A DNA stretch of 64,000 nucleotides, from assembly GCA_963789165.1 (NCBI GenBank), contig CAWBJP010000011.1:67636-131635 (forward strand). The letters are read 5' to 3'. Made by a program: the position numbers and the translations under genes. The notes below the pieces were generated by a model that did no database searches, was not told where the DNA came from, and worked only from the letters and a program-made list of their open reading frames with translations. Shown in pieces: positions 21,615-30,627 of this stretch; the stretch's first letter is position 1; every line of letters begins with the position of its first letter. This DNA comes from CAWBJP01 sp963789165 (GTDB lineage Bacteria; Actinomycetota; Acidimicrobiia; IMCC26256; BP-133).

Positions 21615-22385
21615 GGCGCCGGTTGGGACGGTATCGTCGAGACATGGGTCTCTCGGCGCTTGACCGCTACCAGTTTGATCTTGCCGGCTACCTGGTGTTG
21701 GAGGACGTCCTGGACCCAGTACAGGTGGGTAGCCTGCGGGAGGTTATCGAGGAAGGCGGCGTTCCTGCCCCTGGCCCTTCCATCAGCGAGCAGCGTTTCG
21801 CGGGGAGTTCGGGGCTCCTGGAATTGCACCAATTGTTCCGCGACCTGGTCGACCACCCGCTGGTGCTCGAGATTCTCGGCGCCCTGATCGGGCCGTACGC
21901 GCGCCTCGATCACAGCTACGGAATCATCATGGGACGTGGCCATACTGGATTCGGTCTGCATGGACCCTCGTGGCCATTCGATGCGTCGCAGTTCTATCTC
22001 CACCGAGGTGGGAGGACGTGGAACGGGCTCCTGGCTTTCTCTTGGGCGCTGACGACTGCCGACCCGGGCGAAGGTGGTTTCGGTTGTATCCCAGGCAGCC
22101 ATCGCGGCTGAGACGGCACCCCCCAGCGGCGCCAATGCCCTGGTCGTGGAGGTCCCGCAACGGGCAGGTTCGCTCCTGGTCTTCACCGAGGCCTTGGTCC
22201 ATTGCACCATGCCCTGGAACGGGACTGAGAACCGGCTCAGCCTCCTCTACAAGTACTCACCGGGGAACTCGAGCTGGTCCCGTTATCCGCCGGCTCCGGC
22301 CGAGGTCGTCGACCTTCTGACCCCGCGTCAACGCCGCCTCGTCGAGCCGCCCTACGTGGGTGGCCGGGAGCCGTCGTTCAGATGA
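21611..22385 (+). CDS. phytanoyl-CoA dioxygenase-like Fe(II)/2-oxoglutarate oxygenase (one frame change)
   Basis: The sequence matches the PhyH family: YQFDLAGYLVLEDVLDPVQ near the start, then the beta-helix core YLHRGGRTWNGLLAFSWALT and GGFGCIPGSH. The frame then breaks near 22108. In the next frame LVFTEALVHCTMPWNG carries the distal His, followed by RLSLLYKYSPG and the stop at 22385. Joining them gives about 257 residues. PhyH enzymes hydroxylate or halogenate carbon centres using Fe(II) and 2-oxoglutarate. The ATG at 21611 overlaps the previous stop (ATGA); ATG 21644 is an alternative. In this position it could hydroxylate a glycan-linked or lipid group. Confidence 0.75.
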
Positions 22386-24289
22386 CGGTTCCGAGGTCAG
22401 AGTCTCGAGACCTCCGGCCCAGTGCCTATCGGCGCACCCCCGTCGAGCCTACCGTCGCGACCGACCAGTCGAAGGCGGGTGCGTTCGCGCTACGAGCTCG
22501 CCGCCTGTTCCAAGCCAGGCCCTTCGAGGCTGCCGTCACGCTCGTGGTCACCGCGTACGTGGCTCTAGCGCTCTCTCCCTCGTCGTATGGCCGCGCCCTT
22601 CGCATTCTTGGAGTCGACAGCAGAACGTATCTGGGTTCACCTCGGCTCGATCGGTGGGATGAGTGGGCGGTGCAGACCCCTTTTATCCAGGCGGTCGTGC
22701 GCACGGGATTTGCCTCGCACAACGTATCTTCGTTCTACGGCGAGTCTTTCCGCACCACGCTGGCATTGCCGGTCATGGACTGGGGCTTCATGTTCCGTCC
22801 CCTCTTCTGGGGTTACGCTTTTTTGCCGCCTGCCTGGGCCTTCTCGTTCTATTTTGCGGCGGCAGCAGGGTTGACGGTCGTGGGATGGGTGGTCCTGCTG
22901 CGGCGGATCGGCGTGAGTTATGTTCCCGCCGTGGCCGCGTCCCTGGCCATATTCTTCGCGCCCTTTACCCAGGCGTGGTGGACGGGTATCGCTCCGCTCT
23001 GCGCTCTTTTCCCGTGGATCCTCATTCTGTTCACATCCCGAGCTCGTCTGCGTTACCTGGTTTTGCCGTGCGCCTGGTTGACGGGAAGCTGGGTCGTATC
23101 CGGGTCATACCTGCCCGGATTGGTGCTCCTTGGATTCGTAGGCGCGGCGTTCCTCGGGGCGTTCGTCGTTCGCCGCGAGGACCTCGGCCGCCTCATGCTC
23201 TTGGCCCTTGCCTCTCTAGCCGGAGCGGTGATCGGTCTTCTCTACCTGGCCCCGGTGCTGCGAGAGCTTGCCCAGACGTCGTACCCGGGTCATCGGATTG
23301 TGCCTGGCGGGGCGCTTCCCATAGCGCAATGGTTCAGTCAGTTCGCCCCGTTCGGCGTGACGGAGGGATATCGGTCATTGCTTCCCAAAAACCTGCCGGA
23401 GTCGGTCGCTCTCGGCTCGTGGCTTCCGATTTTGGCGCTGGTGCTGGTCGACTACCGGCGGCTGCTCCATGGAGAGGCACGCCCCCGCATGCGTCCACTG
23501 GCGGTGCTCGGCGGGGCTTTCGTGCTGCTCTCCGGCTGGCAGTTGATAGGGGCCCTGCATTGGCTCGGCTCGGCGTTCCTATGGAATCGGAGTCCCGAGC
23601 AGCGATCACTTCTCGCCAGTGGGCTACTGCTTGTGCTGGCATCTGTGTGGGTGATTTCGGAGTTTCCGACCAGAGTGAACAGTCGACGGATCGCTCTATT
23701 TGTGGGCGTGACACTGCTGGCGACGGCTGTAGCTGCGGTTCTGGTGAGTGATGGCGACACAGCTTTCCTTGAGAAAGCGCGTGGCAACCTGCTTGCCTTA
23801 GCAGTGAGCGGGCTGCTGGCTCTCGGCGTCGTGGTCAGGCCGAGGCGCTGGGTGAACCCAACTGGCGTCATCGTGATGATGATTGCGCTGCCCTCGGCAG
23901 CCGCATGGGCCCTCTACAATCCGGTGCAGGACGCGAGGCCCATCTTCGACCCGATTGCGAGCGATATCACCGATGACCTCGACGAGGCCGCGGCTGCGCG
24001 TCCCGATGGCGCGATCGCGGTCAACTTCCCGGGTGCGATACTCAACGGCCTTGGCTATCGGTCGGTCATTCACGTCCTGCCGCTTCCGCAGCTCGACGAT
24101 TTCGCCAGGATGTTTCCTGAGCTGGGGCCCCGCCGTCTCGACGCAATGTTCAACCGATACGTCGAGTTGTACCTCTTCCAGGGGACGGAGCCAAAGCTTG
24201 TCGGGCAGGGCTCTGTGGCTCTGCCTGAATCGGTCGTAAGACGCTTCGCCGAAGTCAGACGCCTTGCGTCATTTCGCCCACGGAGCTAG
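22382..24289 (+). CDS. large polytopic membrane protein of the glycan region
   Basis: A 635-residue protein with about 13 hydrophobic segments. The first outside loop contains RLDRWDEWAVQTPFIQAVVR, a conserved-looking acidic/aromatic loop. The last 130 residues are soluble (AAARPDGAIAVNFPGAILN, LPQLDDFARMFPELG). The layout resembles GT-C superfamily proteins, but I cannot assign a named family. The ATG at 22382 overlaps the preceding dioxygenase stop (ATGA). It may be a glycosyltransferase or a glycan-export component. Confidence 0.62.
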   Translation: MTVPRSESRDLRPSAYRRTPVEPTVATDQSKAGAFALRARRLFQARPFEAAVTLVVTAYVALALSPSSYGRALRILGVDSRTYLGSPRLDRWDEWAVQTPFIQAVVRTGFASHNVSSFYGESFRTTLALPVMDWGFMFRPLFWGYAFLPPAWAFSFYFAAAAGLTVVGWVVLLRRIGVSYVPAVAASLAIFFAPFTQAWWTGIAPLCALFPWILILFTSRARLRYLVLPCAWLTGSWVVSGSYLPGLVLLGFVGAAFLGAFVVRREDLGRLMLLALASLAGAVIGLLYLAPVLRELAQTSYPGHRIVPGGALPIAQWFSQFAPFGVTEGYRSLLPKNLPESVALGSWLPILALVLVDYRRLLHGEARPRMRPLAVLGGAFVLLSGWQLIGALHWLGSAFLWNRSPEQRSLLASGLLLVLASVWVISEFPTRVNSRRIALFVGVTLLATAVAAVLVSDGDTAFLEKARGNLLALAVSGLLALGVVVRPRRWVNPTGVIVMMIALPSAAAWALYNPVQDARPIFDPIASDITDDLDEAAAARPDGAIAVNFPGAILNGLGYRSVIHVLPLPQLDDFARMFPELGPRRLDAMFNRYVELYLFQGTEPKLVGQGSVALPESVVRRFAEVRRLASFRPRS

Positions 24290-24311
24290 GCGTCCCGCCG
24301 AAAACAACGAC

Positions 24312-24973
24312 ATGGGAAGCGAGGCTGTCATGTGCCACCCTGGGCGGGAGGGAACTGCTGACGAGTCGTACACAAGGCGGCTCCGGCAAGAGGGCGGCCG
24401 ATGGTGGAAACGGCTCCTGAATGTGCAGTACCCCTACCGCTGGAATCTACGCCGGTTGAACCCCGGCTTCGTTCTCGACGTTGGTTGCGGTTTGGGACGG
24501 CACCTAGGGCATGTCGACGGCAATGGAGTCGGCGTGGATCACAATCCGACCTCCGTCGCGGAATGCCGCGCACGCGGTTTCCAAGCATTCACGCCCGAAG
24601 AATTTGAGCGCTCCCAGTGGGCGTCGGCTGGCACTTTCGACTCGGTCCTGCTTTCGCATGTGGCCGAGCACATGCGTAGTGATGATGTGGTTGCTCTAAT
24701 TTTGAAGTATGCGCCCTACCTCAAGGAAACCAGCAAGCTGATCCTCATCACGCCGCAGGAGAAAGGTTTCGAGTCCGATCCGACCCACGTCGAGTTCATG
24801 GACTTCGCAGCTGTCGCTTCGATCTTTCGGCGGGCTGGATTTGTTCCGGAGCGCTCAACGTCCTTCCCATTACCCGAGTGCCCTTTGGGCGATTGTTCAC
24901 GCACAATGAGTTTGTGTCCGTCGGTGTTATGAGGGCAGGCGGTCAAAGCAGTCTGCGAGCTAACGACCAATAG
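24312..24973 (+). CDS. class I SAM-dependent methyltransferase (one frame change near 3' end)
   Basis: FVLDVGCGLGRHLGHV is the SAM-binding motif; GVDHNPTSVAECRARG, FDSVLLSHVAEHM and LILITPQEKGFESDPTHVEF follow as in small ubiE-like methyltransferases. As read, the frame ends early at 24932. Adding or removing one base near 24876 restores a natural C-terminus (RVPFGRLFTHNEFVSVGVM) with a stop at 24971–24973. The ATG at 24312 is chosen because it is the nearest start to the conserved region. The restored end overlaps the convergent GT2 gene by about 30 b. Substrate unknown; the context again suggests a surface glycan. Confidence 0.75.
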
Positions 24974-25961
24974 GCCGCCAATACTCGGTCAGCGGGCTGA
25001 AGCAGTCGTGGCAGCCGGAAGTTCTCGGCTCGTAGCCGTCCGGAGAGTCGGACCGCAATGTCTCGGTCGGGGACAGTCCGTTCGGCCTGGAGGTGTTGGC
25101 GCCGGGCTATGACCCAGCGCCGATTGCGTGCCAGCCAGATCCAGCCTTCCAGCTTTTGCCGTACCCATCCGTCTCGGAGAGCTAGGGCGACTATGCCGAA
25201 CTCGAAGATGACGAGCGCGGGGGCCACTAGGAGCAGGGTGCGGGCTTCGAAGAGCGTGGCAACCAGGATCAGGCGGTTGCGCTCCAGGAGATAGAGCTTG
25301 GTCGGGTTCCGGAGAACTCGTATCGGTGGACGACCACCGCATCAGGGACGTAGACGACGGCCAGCCCCTGCTCCCAGCAGCGCAGGCTCAACTCGGCATC
25401 CTCGTGGTACGCGAAGTATCGGTCTTCAAATCCGCCGATCCGGTCCCAGACGTCGCGCGACATGGCCATTCCAGCGCCGCTTGCAGCGGTGACCTCGACC
25501 TCCTCGTCGTATGCGGTGGCTGGCTGGCGAAAACCGCCGGCCCACCCCGCTCCGAGGAAGTGCACCTCGTTCCCACCAGAGTTGAGGAGGTCGGGATCGT
25601 CGGCCAGACGAATGCTTCCCGTTGCGATCCCGACGTTCGGTCGTGATGCGACTGCCGCCAATCGAGAGACGGCCTCTGGTGCGATGATGGCGTCCCCGTT
25701 CACGAATACGAGCACGTCGCCTCCGGCGACTCCTGCGCCCGCATTGCAACCGCCAGCGAAACCGAGATTCTCAGGTGGACGTACGATCACGACGCCAGGA
25801 ACCTGAGCAAGCCGGTCAACTGCCCCGTCGGTGCAGCCGTTGTCGACGAGTACGACCTCCATGGCCGGGACGTCCTGGGAAGCGAGGAGAGCGGCAACGC
25901 AGTTCTCGAGCCAAGGTTCGCTTCGGTAGGCGAGAACGACCGCGCTAACTGAACCTGTCAC
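24943..25961 (-). CDS. GT2 family glycosyltransferase, rhamnosyltransferase-like (one frame change)
   Basis: The GTG at 25961 follows GGAGGAGCT. VSAVVLAYRSEPWLENCV, VVLVDNGCTDGAV, PPENLGFAGGCNAGA and VFVNGDAIIAPE are the GT2 motifs; YFAYHEDAELSLRCWEQG carries the catalytic acidic segment typical of dTDP-rhamnosyl transferases. At about 25309 one C seems missing. Restoring it continues into RNPTKLYLLERNRLILV and a C-terminal membrane-associated segment to a stop at 24943, giving about 339 residues. It lies alone on the minus strand, convergent with the methyltransferase. Confidence 0.8.
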
Positions 25962-26425
25962 AGCTCCTCCGCCGGTGAGAGATGGTGAAGGCTACGTGAT
26001 CCTCGTAGTTTCAACGCCGCTTCGGACCCGGGTTTCTCGATGTCTGAGCAAGCGGACCGCAGCCATACCCTCGAGATCGACCACGTGGTGATCCTGGCCG
26101 GGCGGGACTGCAGGGCGTCCCGGAAAGACACGGATCGGCGCTGGGCCGTCGCCAACGACGTCGAGAAGCTGGCCGCCGTCGTCGCGTCGACCGCGTCGGT
26201 GAACCGATTGAATAGCGACTGGGACTCAGCGGCGTGAACGCCGCCCCGGCGAGACGCGTGGTGCGCCTTCGCTGCCGACTGGGCGGCGGTGAAGGTGTGG
26301 GTCCTCAGCGCGGACGAGGCGGAGGGTGACGGGCGCGCTGCGGAGACGATGACCGGCTGCCAGGGGACTCAACTCGCTGTTCGTTTCGTCCGATACCGAC
26401 GGAAGTCGATTCAGAGGAGCCGGCC
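25962..26425. other. no supported gene (about 460 b)
   Basis: Short open frames on both strands show no conserved motif or good start site. The first part should contain the promoter of the minus-strand GT2 gene and the last part that of the small membrane protein at 26426. I see no RNA gene or repeat. It could be a degraded gene. Confidence 0.4.
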
Positions 26426-26803
26426 ATGACACTGAACCCCCGCCGAGTGGCCCTCGCTGTCGTCGTCATGTTCGTGCTCTTCAGCGTGAAGTGGGTGTTC
26501 GCCGCTAATCCGTCACGAACCTGCGAGACTCCAATGATCGGCGAGGCCTTCAAGGGGAAGGCCGACATCACCTCACGACCCCCGAGCTCCGAGGGCCACT
26601 CGGTCGATGCCCACGTCCTCCAGGCTCAGGGGCGCAACGCATGCATCGACCACGCTCGTGGCAAGATCGGGGCCGCCGCCACCCGTCTCGTCTTCCTCAG
26701 CTTCTTCGGTGCCAGGGTGGCGATGATGCTTGGGTGGCGAGCACGGGGCAATGGCGACCAGGATCAGGAGCCTCGCATTCCCGACGCCAAGACCGCGGCG
26801 TAG
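26426..26803 (+). CDS. small two-helix membrane protein, unknown function
   Basis: A 125-residue protein with an N-terminal helix (VALAVVVMFVLFSVKWVFA), a middle region with two cysteines (SRTCETP and NACIDHARG), a second hydrophobic stretch (RLVFLSFFGARVAMML) and a charged tail. The ATG at 26426 follows CAGAGGAGCCGGCC, a good ribosome site. It stands alone between the glycan region and nadA. I do not recognise a family; the signal-like N-terminus suggests export or membrane insertion. Confidence 0.6.
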   Translation: MTLNPRRVALAVVVMFVLFSVKWVFAANPSRTCETPMIGEAFKGKADITSRPPSSEGHSVDAHVLQAQGRNACIDHARGKIGAAATRLVFLSFFGARVAMMLGWRARGNGDQDQEPRIPDAKTAA

Positions 26804-26825
26804 CCAACCCCACTCGGTCATAGGT

Positions 26826-26840
26826 CGCCCCGGCGGGGCG
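26826..26840. terminator. weak hairpin between convergent genes
   Basis: CGCCCC-GGC-GGGGCG forms a 6-bp stem between the ends of the small membrane protein gene and nadA. There is no clear U-tract, so its role as a terminator is only suggested by position. Confidence 0.3.
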
Positions 26841-26883
26841 GAGTAGTCAGCCTCGGGGACGAGCGACGCGCCAGCTGGGGTGG

Positions 26884-27978
26884 TCAGGCGATTTCGAGCA
26901 TCCGGCTCAGCGCCAGCCTGGCCCCCTCGGCCGTGTCCTCGTCGACGGTGATCCGGTTGACGATCTCGCCTCGGACCAGGGCTTCGAGGCACCAGGCGAG
27001 GTGGGGTTCGTCGATGCGGAACATGGTCGAGCAGGGGCAGATCAGGGGGTCGAGGGAGAAGACCGTCTTGTCGGGGTGGTCGGCGGCCATGCGGTTGACC
27101 ATGTGGATCTCGGTGCCGATGGCGAGGACCGAGCCGGCCGGGGCCCGCTCCACCTCGGCGAGGATGCGTTCGGTGGAGCCGACGAAGTCGGCCAGTTCGA
27201 CGACCTCGTGGGAGCACTCGGGGTGGACGACGACCTGCACGCCGGGGTGGTCGCGGCGGGCGGCTTCGACGTGTTCGACCTTGAAGCGCTGGTGGACGGA
27301 GCAGTGGCCCTTCCAGAGGAGGAACTTGGATTCCTTCACGTCGCGTTCCTGGAGGCCGCCGAGGTCGTGGCGGGGGTCCCACACCCGCATGTCGGCGGCG
27401 GCAAAGCCCATGGCGAAGGCGGTGTTGCGGCCCAGGTGCTGGTCGGGGGCGAAGAGGACCCGGTCGCCCCGCTCCAGGGCCCAGGCCACCACCTGGCGGG
27501 CATTGGACGACGTGCAACAGGCGCCGCCGTGGCGGCCGACGAAGGCCTTCACCGCGGCGGAGGAGTTCACATACGTAATGGGGATGACCCGGTCGACGTC
27601 GATGACGTCCGACAGGGCCTCCCAGCACTCCTCGATCTCGTCGACGTCGGCCATGTCGGCCATGGAACAGCCGGCGTTGAGGTCGGGGAGGATGACCCGC
27701 TGGCCGGGGCCGGTGAGCACGTCGGCCGACTCGGCCATGAAGTGCACGCCGCAGAAGACGATGTCGGTGGCCCAGTCGCACTCGGCCGCGTAGCGGGCGA
27801 GCTTGAGGGAATCCCCCCGGGCGTCGGCCCAGCGGATGACCTCGTCGCGCTGGTAGTGGTGGCCGAGGATCAACAGCCGGCCGTCCAGCGCCTGCTTGGC
27901 CGCGGCGATGCGGGCCTCGAGCGCGGCGGGGGTCGCCAGCGTGTAGTCGTCCGGCAGGGGCGACTGCAGTCGGAGCAT
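26884..27978 (-). CDS. nadA: quinolinate synthase
   Basis: NadA condenses iminoaspartate with dihydroxyacetone phosphate to quinolinate in NAD synthesis and carries a 4Fe-4S cluster. The 364-residue product has LILGHHYQRDEVI near the start and cysteine motifs PDLNAGCSMADM, HPECSHEVVEL and PLICPCSTMFR; these three cysteines are the expected cluster ligands. The TYVNSSAAVKA and GRNTAFAMGF segments are also family features. Length is normal. NadB and NadC are not nearby. It is divergent from the response regulator at 28186. Confidence 0.96.
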   Translation of the reverse strand: MLRLQSPLPDDYTLATPAALEARIAAAKQALDGRLLILGHHYQRDEVIRWADARGDSLKLARYAAECDWATDIVFCGVHFMAESADVLTGPGQRVILPDLNAGCSMADMADVDEIEECWEALSDVIDVDRVIPITYVNSSAAVKAFVGRHGGACCTSSNARQVVAWALERGDRVLFAPDQHLGRNTAFAMGFAAADMRVWDPRHDLGGLQERDVKESKFLLWKGHCSVHQRFKVEHVEAARRDHPGVQVVVHPECSHEVVELADFVGSTERILAEVERAPAGSVLAIGTEIHMVNRMAADHPDKTVFSLDPLICPCSTMFRIDEPHLAWCLEALVRGEIVNRITVDEDTAEGARLALSRMLEIA

Positions 27979-28185
27979 GGGGTGGTCTCCTGGTTGAGGC
28001 TCCGGTTACTGGCCGGTGGGAGCGACCTGGCCCGTCCCACGGGGATGGCGGCCCCGGAGCGAAATATGCGCCCGCAGTGCCAGGGCGGACGTCACCGGGA
28101 TTGTAGCCCGGCACCTCTGGGGAACGACGGGACGGGACGGCCTATTCCTGGGCCGGTGGTAGCGTCGCCCGGAAGGTGGTGACCG

Positions 28186-29100
28186 GTGTCCCAGACGATT
28201 CTCGTGGTCGATGACGATGCTTCGGTGCGCAGGCTGGTGGAGTTGCGCTTCCAACTCGACGATTTCGAGGTCGTCACCACCGGAGAGCCGGAAGAGGCCC
28301 TGCGTCTCGCCACCGAGTGCCAGCTCGACGCCGTCATCCTCGACGTGATGATGCACGGCATGGACGGCTTCGAGGTGTGCCGGCGGATGCGGGAGGCGCA
28401 ACAGGGTCGGGGGCCGATCATCGTGATGCTCACGGCCAAGGCGGGGACCGAGGCCATGCTGACCGGGGTGTCCGCCGGAGCCGACGACTATGTGGTCAAG
28501 CCACCCAGGCTCGACGACATGGTGGAGCGGGTGCGGTCCCGGCTCCGGCAGGTCACCACCGCAGCGGGGCGTCTCCACGCGCTGCCCAACGGGGCCGCCA
28601 TCGCGGCCGAACTCGAGCGCCGCCGAGACGCAGAAACCGCCGTGGCCGTCACCAGCCTCGACCTCAACGGCTTCGAGGCCTTCAACATCCGCTACGGCTA
28701 CGAGCGCGGCGACGCCGTCCTGGACTGGTTCGCCGACCTCCTGGTGGCCGAGGCCGACCGGCGGTCGGATGCGTTCGTGGGCCGCCTGGGCAGCGACGAC
28801 TTCATCGTGGTCTCCGCCCCGGCCGACGCCGAGCCCATGGCCGAGGCGATCATGGCCGCCTTCGAGGCGGGCATCGCCGGACACCATGATCCCGAGGACG
28901 CAGCCCGGGGAACCATCGGGATGCCGGGGGAGGGCCAGACCCCGCCCCGCCATCCCCTCGTGTCCCTGGCCATCGGCATCACCAGCAGCGAGCTGCATCC
29001 CGTCCACTACCCGCAGGATCTGCTCCACGCCGCGGTCCAGATGGTGCGCACGGCCAAGCTCATGGCCGGAAGCCGACTCGTCATCGACCGGGCGGCCTGA
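28186..29100 (+). CDS. response regulator with degenerate GGDEF domain
   Basis: Residues 1–120 are a REC domain: ILVVDDDASVRRLVEL (acidic pocket), LDAVILDVMMHGMDG (phospho-Asp), MLTAK and YVVKPPR (Lys). Residues about 125–300 follow the GGDEF fold (SLDLNGFEAFNIRYGY, GDAVLDWFADLL), but the active-site loop reads GRLGSDDFIVV instead of GGDEF, so cyclic-di-GMP synthesis is unlikely. It may sense GTP or work as a docking domain. The GTG at 28186 has TAGCGT upstream. No histidine kinase is adjacent. Confidence 0.85.
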   Translation: MSQTILVVDDDASVRRLVELRFQLDDFEVVTTGEPEEALRLATECQLDAVILDVMMHGMDGFEVCRRMREAQQGRGPIIVMLTAKAGTEAMLTGVSAGADDYVVKPPRLDDMVERVRSRLRQVTTAAGRLHALPNGAAIAAELERRRDAETAVAVTSLDLNGFEAFNIRYGYERGDAVLDWFADLLVAEADRRSDAFVGRLGSDDFIVVSAPADAEPMAEAIMAAFEAGIAGHHDPEDAARGTIGMPGEGQTPPRHPLVSLAIGITSSELHPVHYPQDLLHAAVQMVRTAKLMAGSRLVIDRAA

Positions 29101-29121
29101 CAGTCCCCTCGGACTACGGGT

Positions 29122-29127
29122 TAATAT
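29122..29127 (+). promoter_or_regulatory. candidate -10 box of the secreted EEP gene
   Basis: TAATAT stands out in this GC-rich context, 35 nt upstream of the GTG at 29163. No clear -35 is seen. Confidence 0.4.
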
Positions 29128-29162
29128 CGGGGCTGAAGTGTTTCCTGGGGGCGACGAGAGGG

Positions 29163-29957
29163 GTGGGGCGCGTGGGAACTGGTCGTGGGCGGTGGTCGCT
29201 TCCCGTGCTGGTCGCCGTCCTCCTCGCCAGTATCCAGCCCGCGGCCACGGCGCAGGCCGACGGGGCCACGCTCAAGGTCCTCACCTGGAACATCCACTGG
29301 GAGGACCCCGACCGCCTAGCCGAGGTCATCGGGGCCAGCGGCGCCGACGTGGTCGCCCTCCAGGAGGTCGACGTCTACCGGACCCGCTCGGGCTGCCGGG
29401 ACCAGGCCTCCGACATCGCCGAACACCTCGGGATGCAGGCCCGCTTCGGGGCCAACGTCCGCTCGGGCGAGGAGTGCGGTGACGCCCGGCGGGCCATGTA
29501 CGGCGATGCCCTCCTGAGCCGCCATCCCATCCTGGAATGGCGCCACGTCCTGCTCCCCAACCAGGGCGGCGAGCAGCGGGGGCTGCTGGAGGCGGTCCTC
29601 AACGTCGACGGCCTGCGGGTCCGGGTGGTCTCCACCCACCTGGAGTACGGCTCGGCCTCCGAGCGCAAAGCCCAGGCCGAAGCCGTCGTCGAGCACCTGG
29701 AGGGCAGCGCCGAGCCCGTGGTCGTCATGGGCGACCTGAACGGCGAACCGGACGACTCGGGGCTCGCCCCGTTGCGCAGCGTCTTCACCGACGCCTGGGC
29801 GGCGGCGGGCGACGGTGACGGGTACACCAACCCGGCGCGCGACCCTCACCGGCGCATCGATTACGTCTTCTTCCGGGCCCTGAGCCCGGCCCGGGTCGAG
29901 GTGGTGGACTCCACCGCCTCCGACCATCTCGCCGTGCGGGCCGACCTCGTCCTCTGA
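29163..29957 (+). CDS. secreted endonuclease/exonuclease/phosphatase-family hydrolase
   Basis: A 264-residue EEP-fold protein. The N-terminus is a signal peptide (WSLPVLVAVLLASIQPAATA then AQA). The metal and catalytic motifs are in order: LTWNIHWED, VALQEVDVYRTRSG, VSTHLEYGS, VVMGDLNGEPDD, RRIDYVFFR and ASDHLAVRADL. Such enzymes cleave phosphodiesters (DNA, inositol lipids or sphingomyelin). Export suggests an extracellular or wall-associated nuclease or phospholipase. It is a single gene after the response regulator with its own likely promoter. Confidence 0.87.
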   Translation: MGRVGTGRGRWSLPVLVAVLLASIQPAATAQADGATLKVLTWNIHWEDPDRLAEVIGASGADVVALQEVDVYRTRSGCRDQASDIAEHLGMQARFGANVRSGEECGDARRAMYGDALLSRHPILEWRHVLLPNQGGEQRGLLEAVLNVDGLRVRVVSTHLEYGSASERKAQAEAVVEHLEGSAEPVVVMGDLNGEPDDSGLAPLRSVFTDAWAAAGDGDGYTNPARDPHRRIDYVFFRALSPARVEVVDSTASDHLAVRADLVL

Positions 29958-30201
29958 AGGTCAGCCCCCGCCTGACCGCTCCTCCCGGAGAGCACCGAGG
30001 GTCTCGACCTCGACACGGTCCGAGCTGGGCGCGGCACTTGAGAAGGGGCAGCCTCACGGAGTCTGTGAAACGGAAGCGTAAGGGGCCGAGAAATAGGAGG
30101 GTAAAGCAGTGGTGTGCCGGCGCTCGCCGCCCTCCTCGGCCCCTGAGATCGCCGGCCGGCGAGGCTCACCACGCCCCTCGTTTGGCGGCTCGAAGAGCCA
30201 C

Positions 30202-30231
30202 GTTGCATACGGTAGGCAACTCCGGTACCAT
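30202..30231 (+). promoter_or_regulatory. promoter with overlapping inverted repeat, RHH antitoxin gene
   Basis: TTGCAT (30203–30208), a 17-nt spacer and TACCAT (30226–30231) form a good sigma-70-type promoter. The ATG at 30239 is 7 nt downstream, so the transcript looks leaderless. GTTGC (30202–30206) and GCAAC (30216–30220) make an inverted repeat over the -35/spacer, a plausible operator for autorepression by the RHH protein. Confidence 0.5.
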
Positions 30232-30238
30232 GGAGCCC

Positions 30239-30625
30239 ATGAGGACTTCCAGGACCATCGGGTTTGCCGTCGACGACACGGACCGGGAGCGGCTCGCCCG
30301 TTTGAGCGATGTGTTCGGCGGCGGCAACCGCTCGGCGTTCCTCCGCAAGGCGATGGACGTCATGGAGCGCTATGAGCTGGCGCAACGGCTCGTGGAGGTG
30401 CAGGCCTACGGGGAGGAGCGCCTGGCCGGGTCGGGGCGGACGTCCTCCGACATCCCCGCCCTGGTCGCCCGGGCCCTCGCCGACCCCGACCCCAACGCCG
30501 TGGCACAGGCCAAACTGATCGTCGCCGGGTTGCGCGACCGGCCGTCGGTCCCGGCACGCGACGGCAAGGCCCATCCCGCCGCCGCGGTGTTCGGTGAGCT
30601 CCTCGCTGCCCCCACCACTGACTGA
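30239..30625 (+). CDS. ribbon-helix-helix antitoxin-like regulator
   Basis: A 128-residue protein beginning RTIGFAVDDTDRERLARLSD then GNRSAFLRKAMDVME, which is a CopG/Arc-type ribbon-helix-helix DNA-binding domain; the remaining ~75 residues would bind a partner. The ATG at 30239 is 7 nt after TACCAT. It is followed by a PIN-like gene 3 nt after its stop, in the normal antitoxin–toxin order. Autoregulation is inferred from the inverted repeat over its promoter. Confidence 0.75.
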   Translation: MRTSRTIGFAVDDTDRERLARLSDVFGGGNRSAFLRKAMDVMERYELAQRLVEVQAYGEERLAGSGRTSSDIPALVARALADPDPNAVAQAKLIVAGLRDRPSVPARDGKAHPAAAVFGELLAAPTTD

Positions 30626-30627
30626 GG

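Noticed and set aside
26040..26237. 65-residue plus-strand ORF
   Set aside because: No ribosome site, no recognised motif and a competing ORF on the other strand of equal quality.
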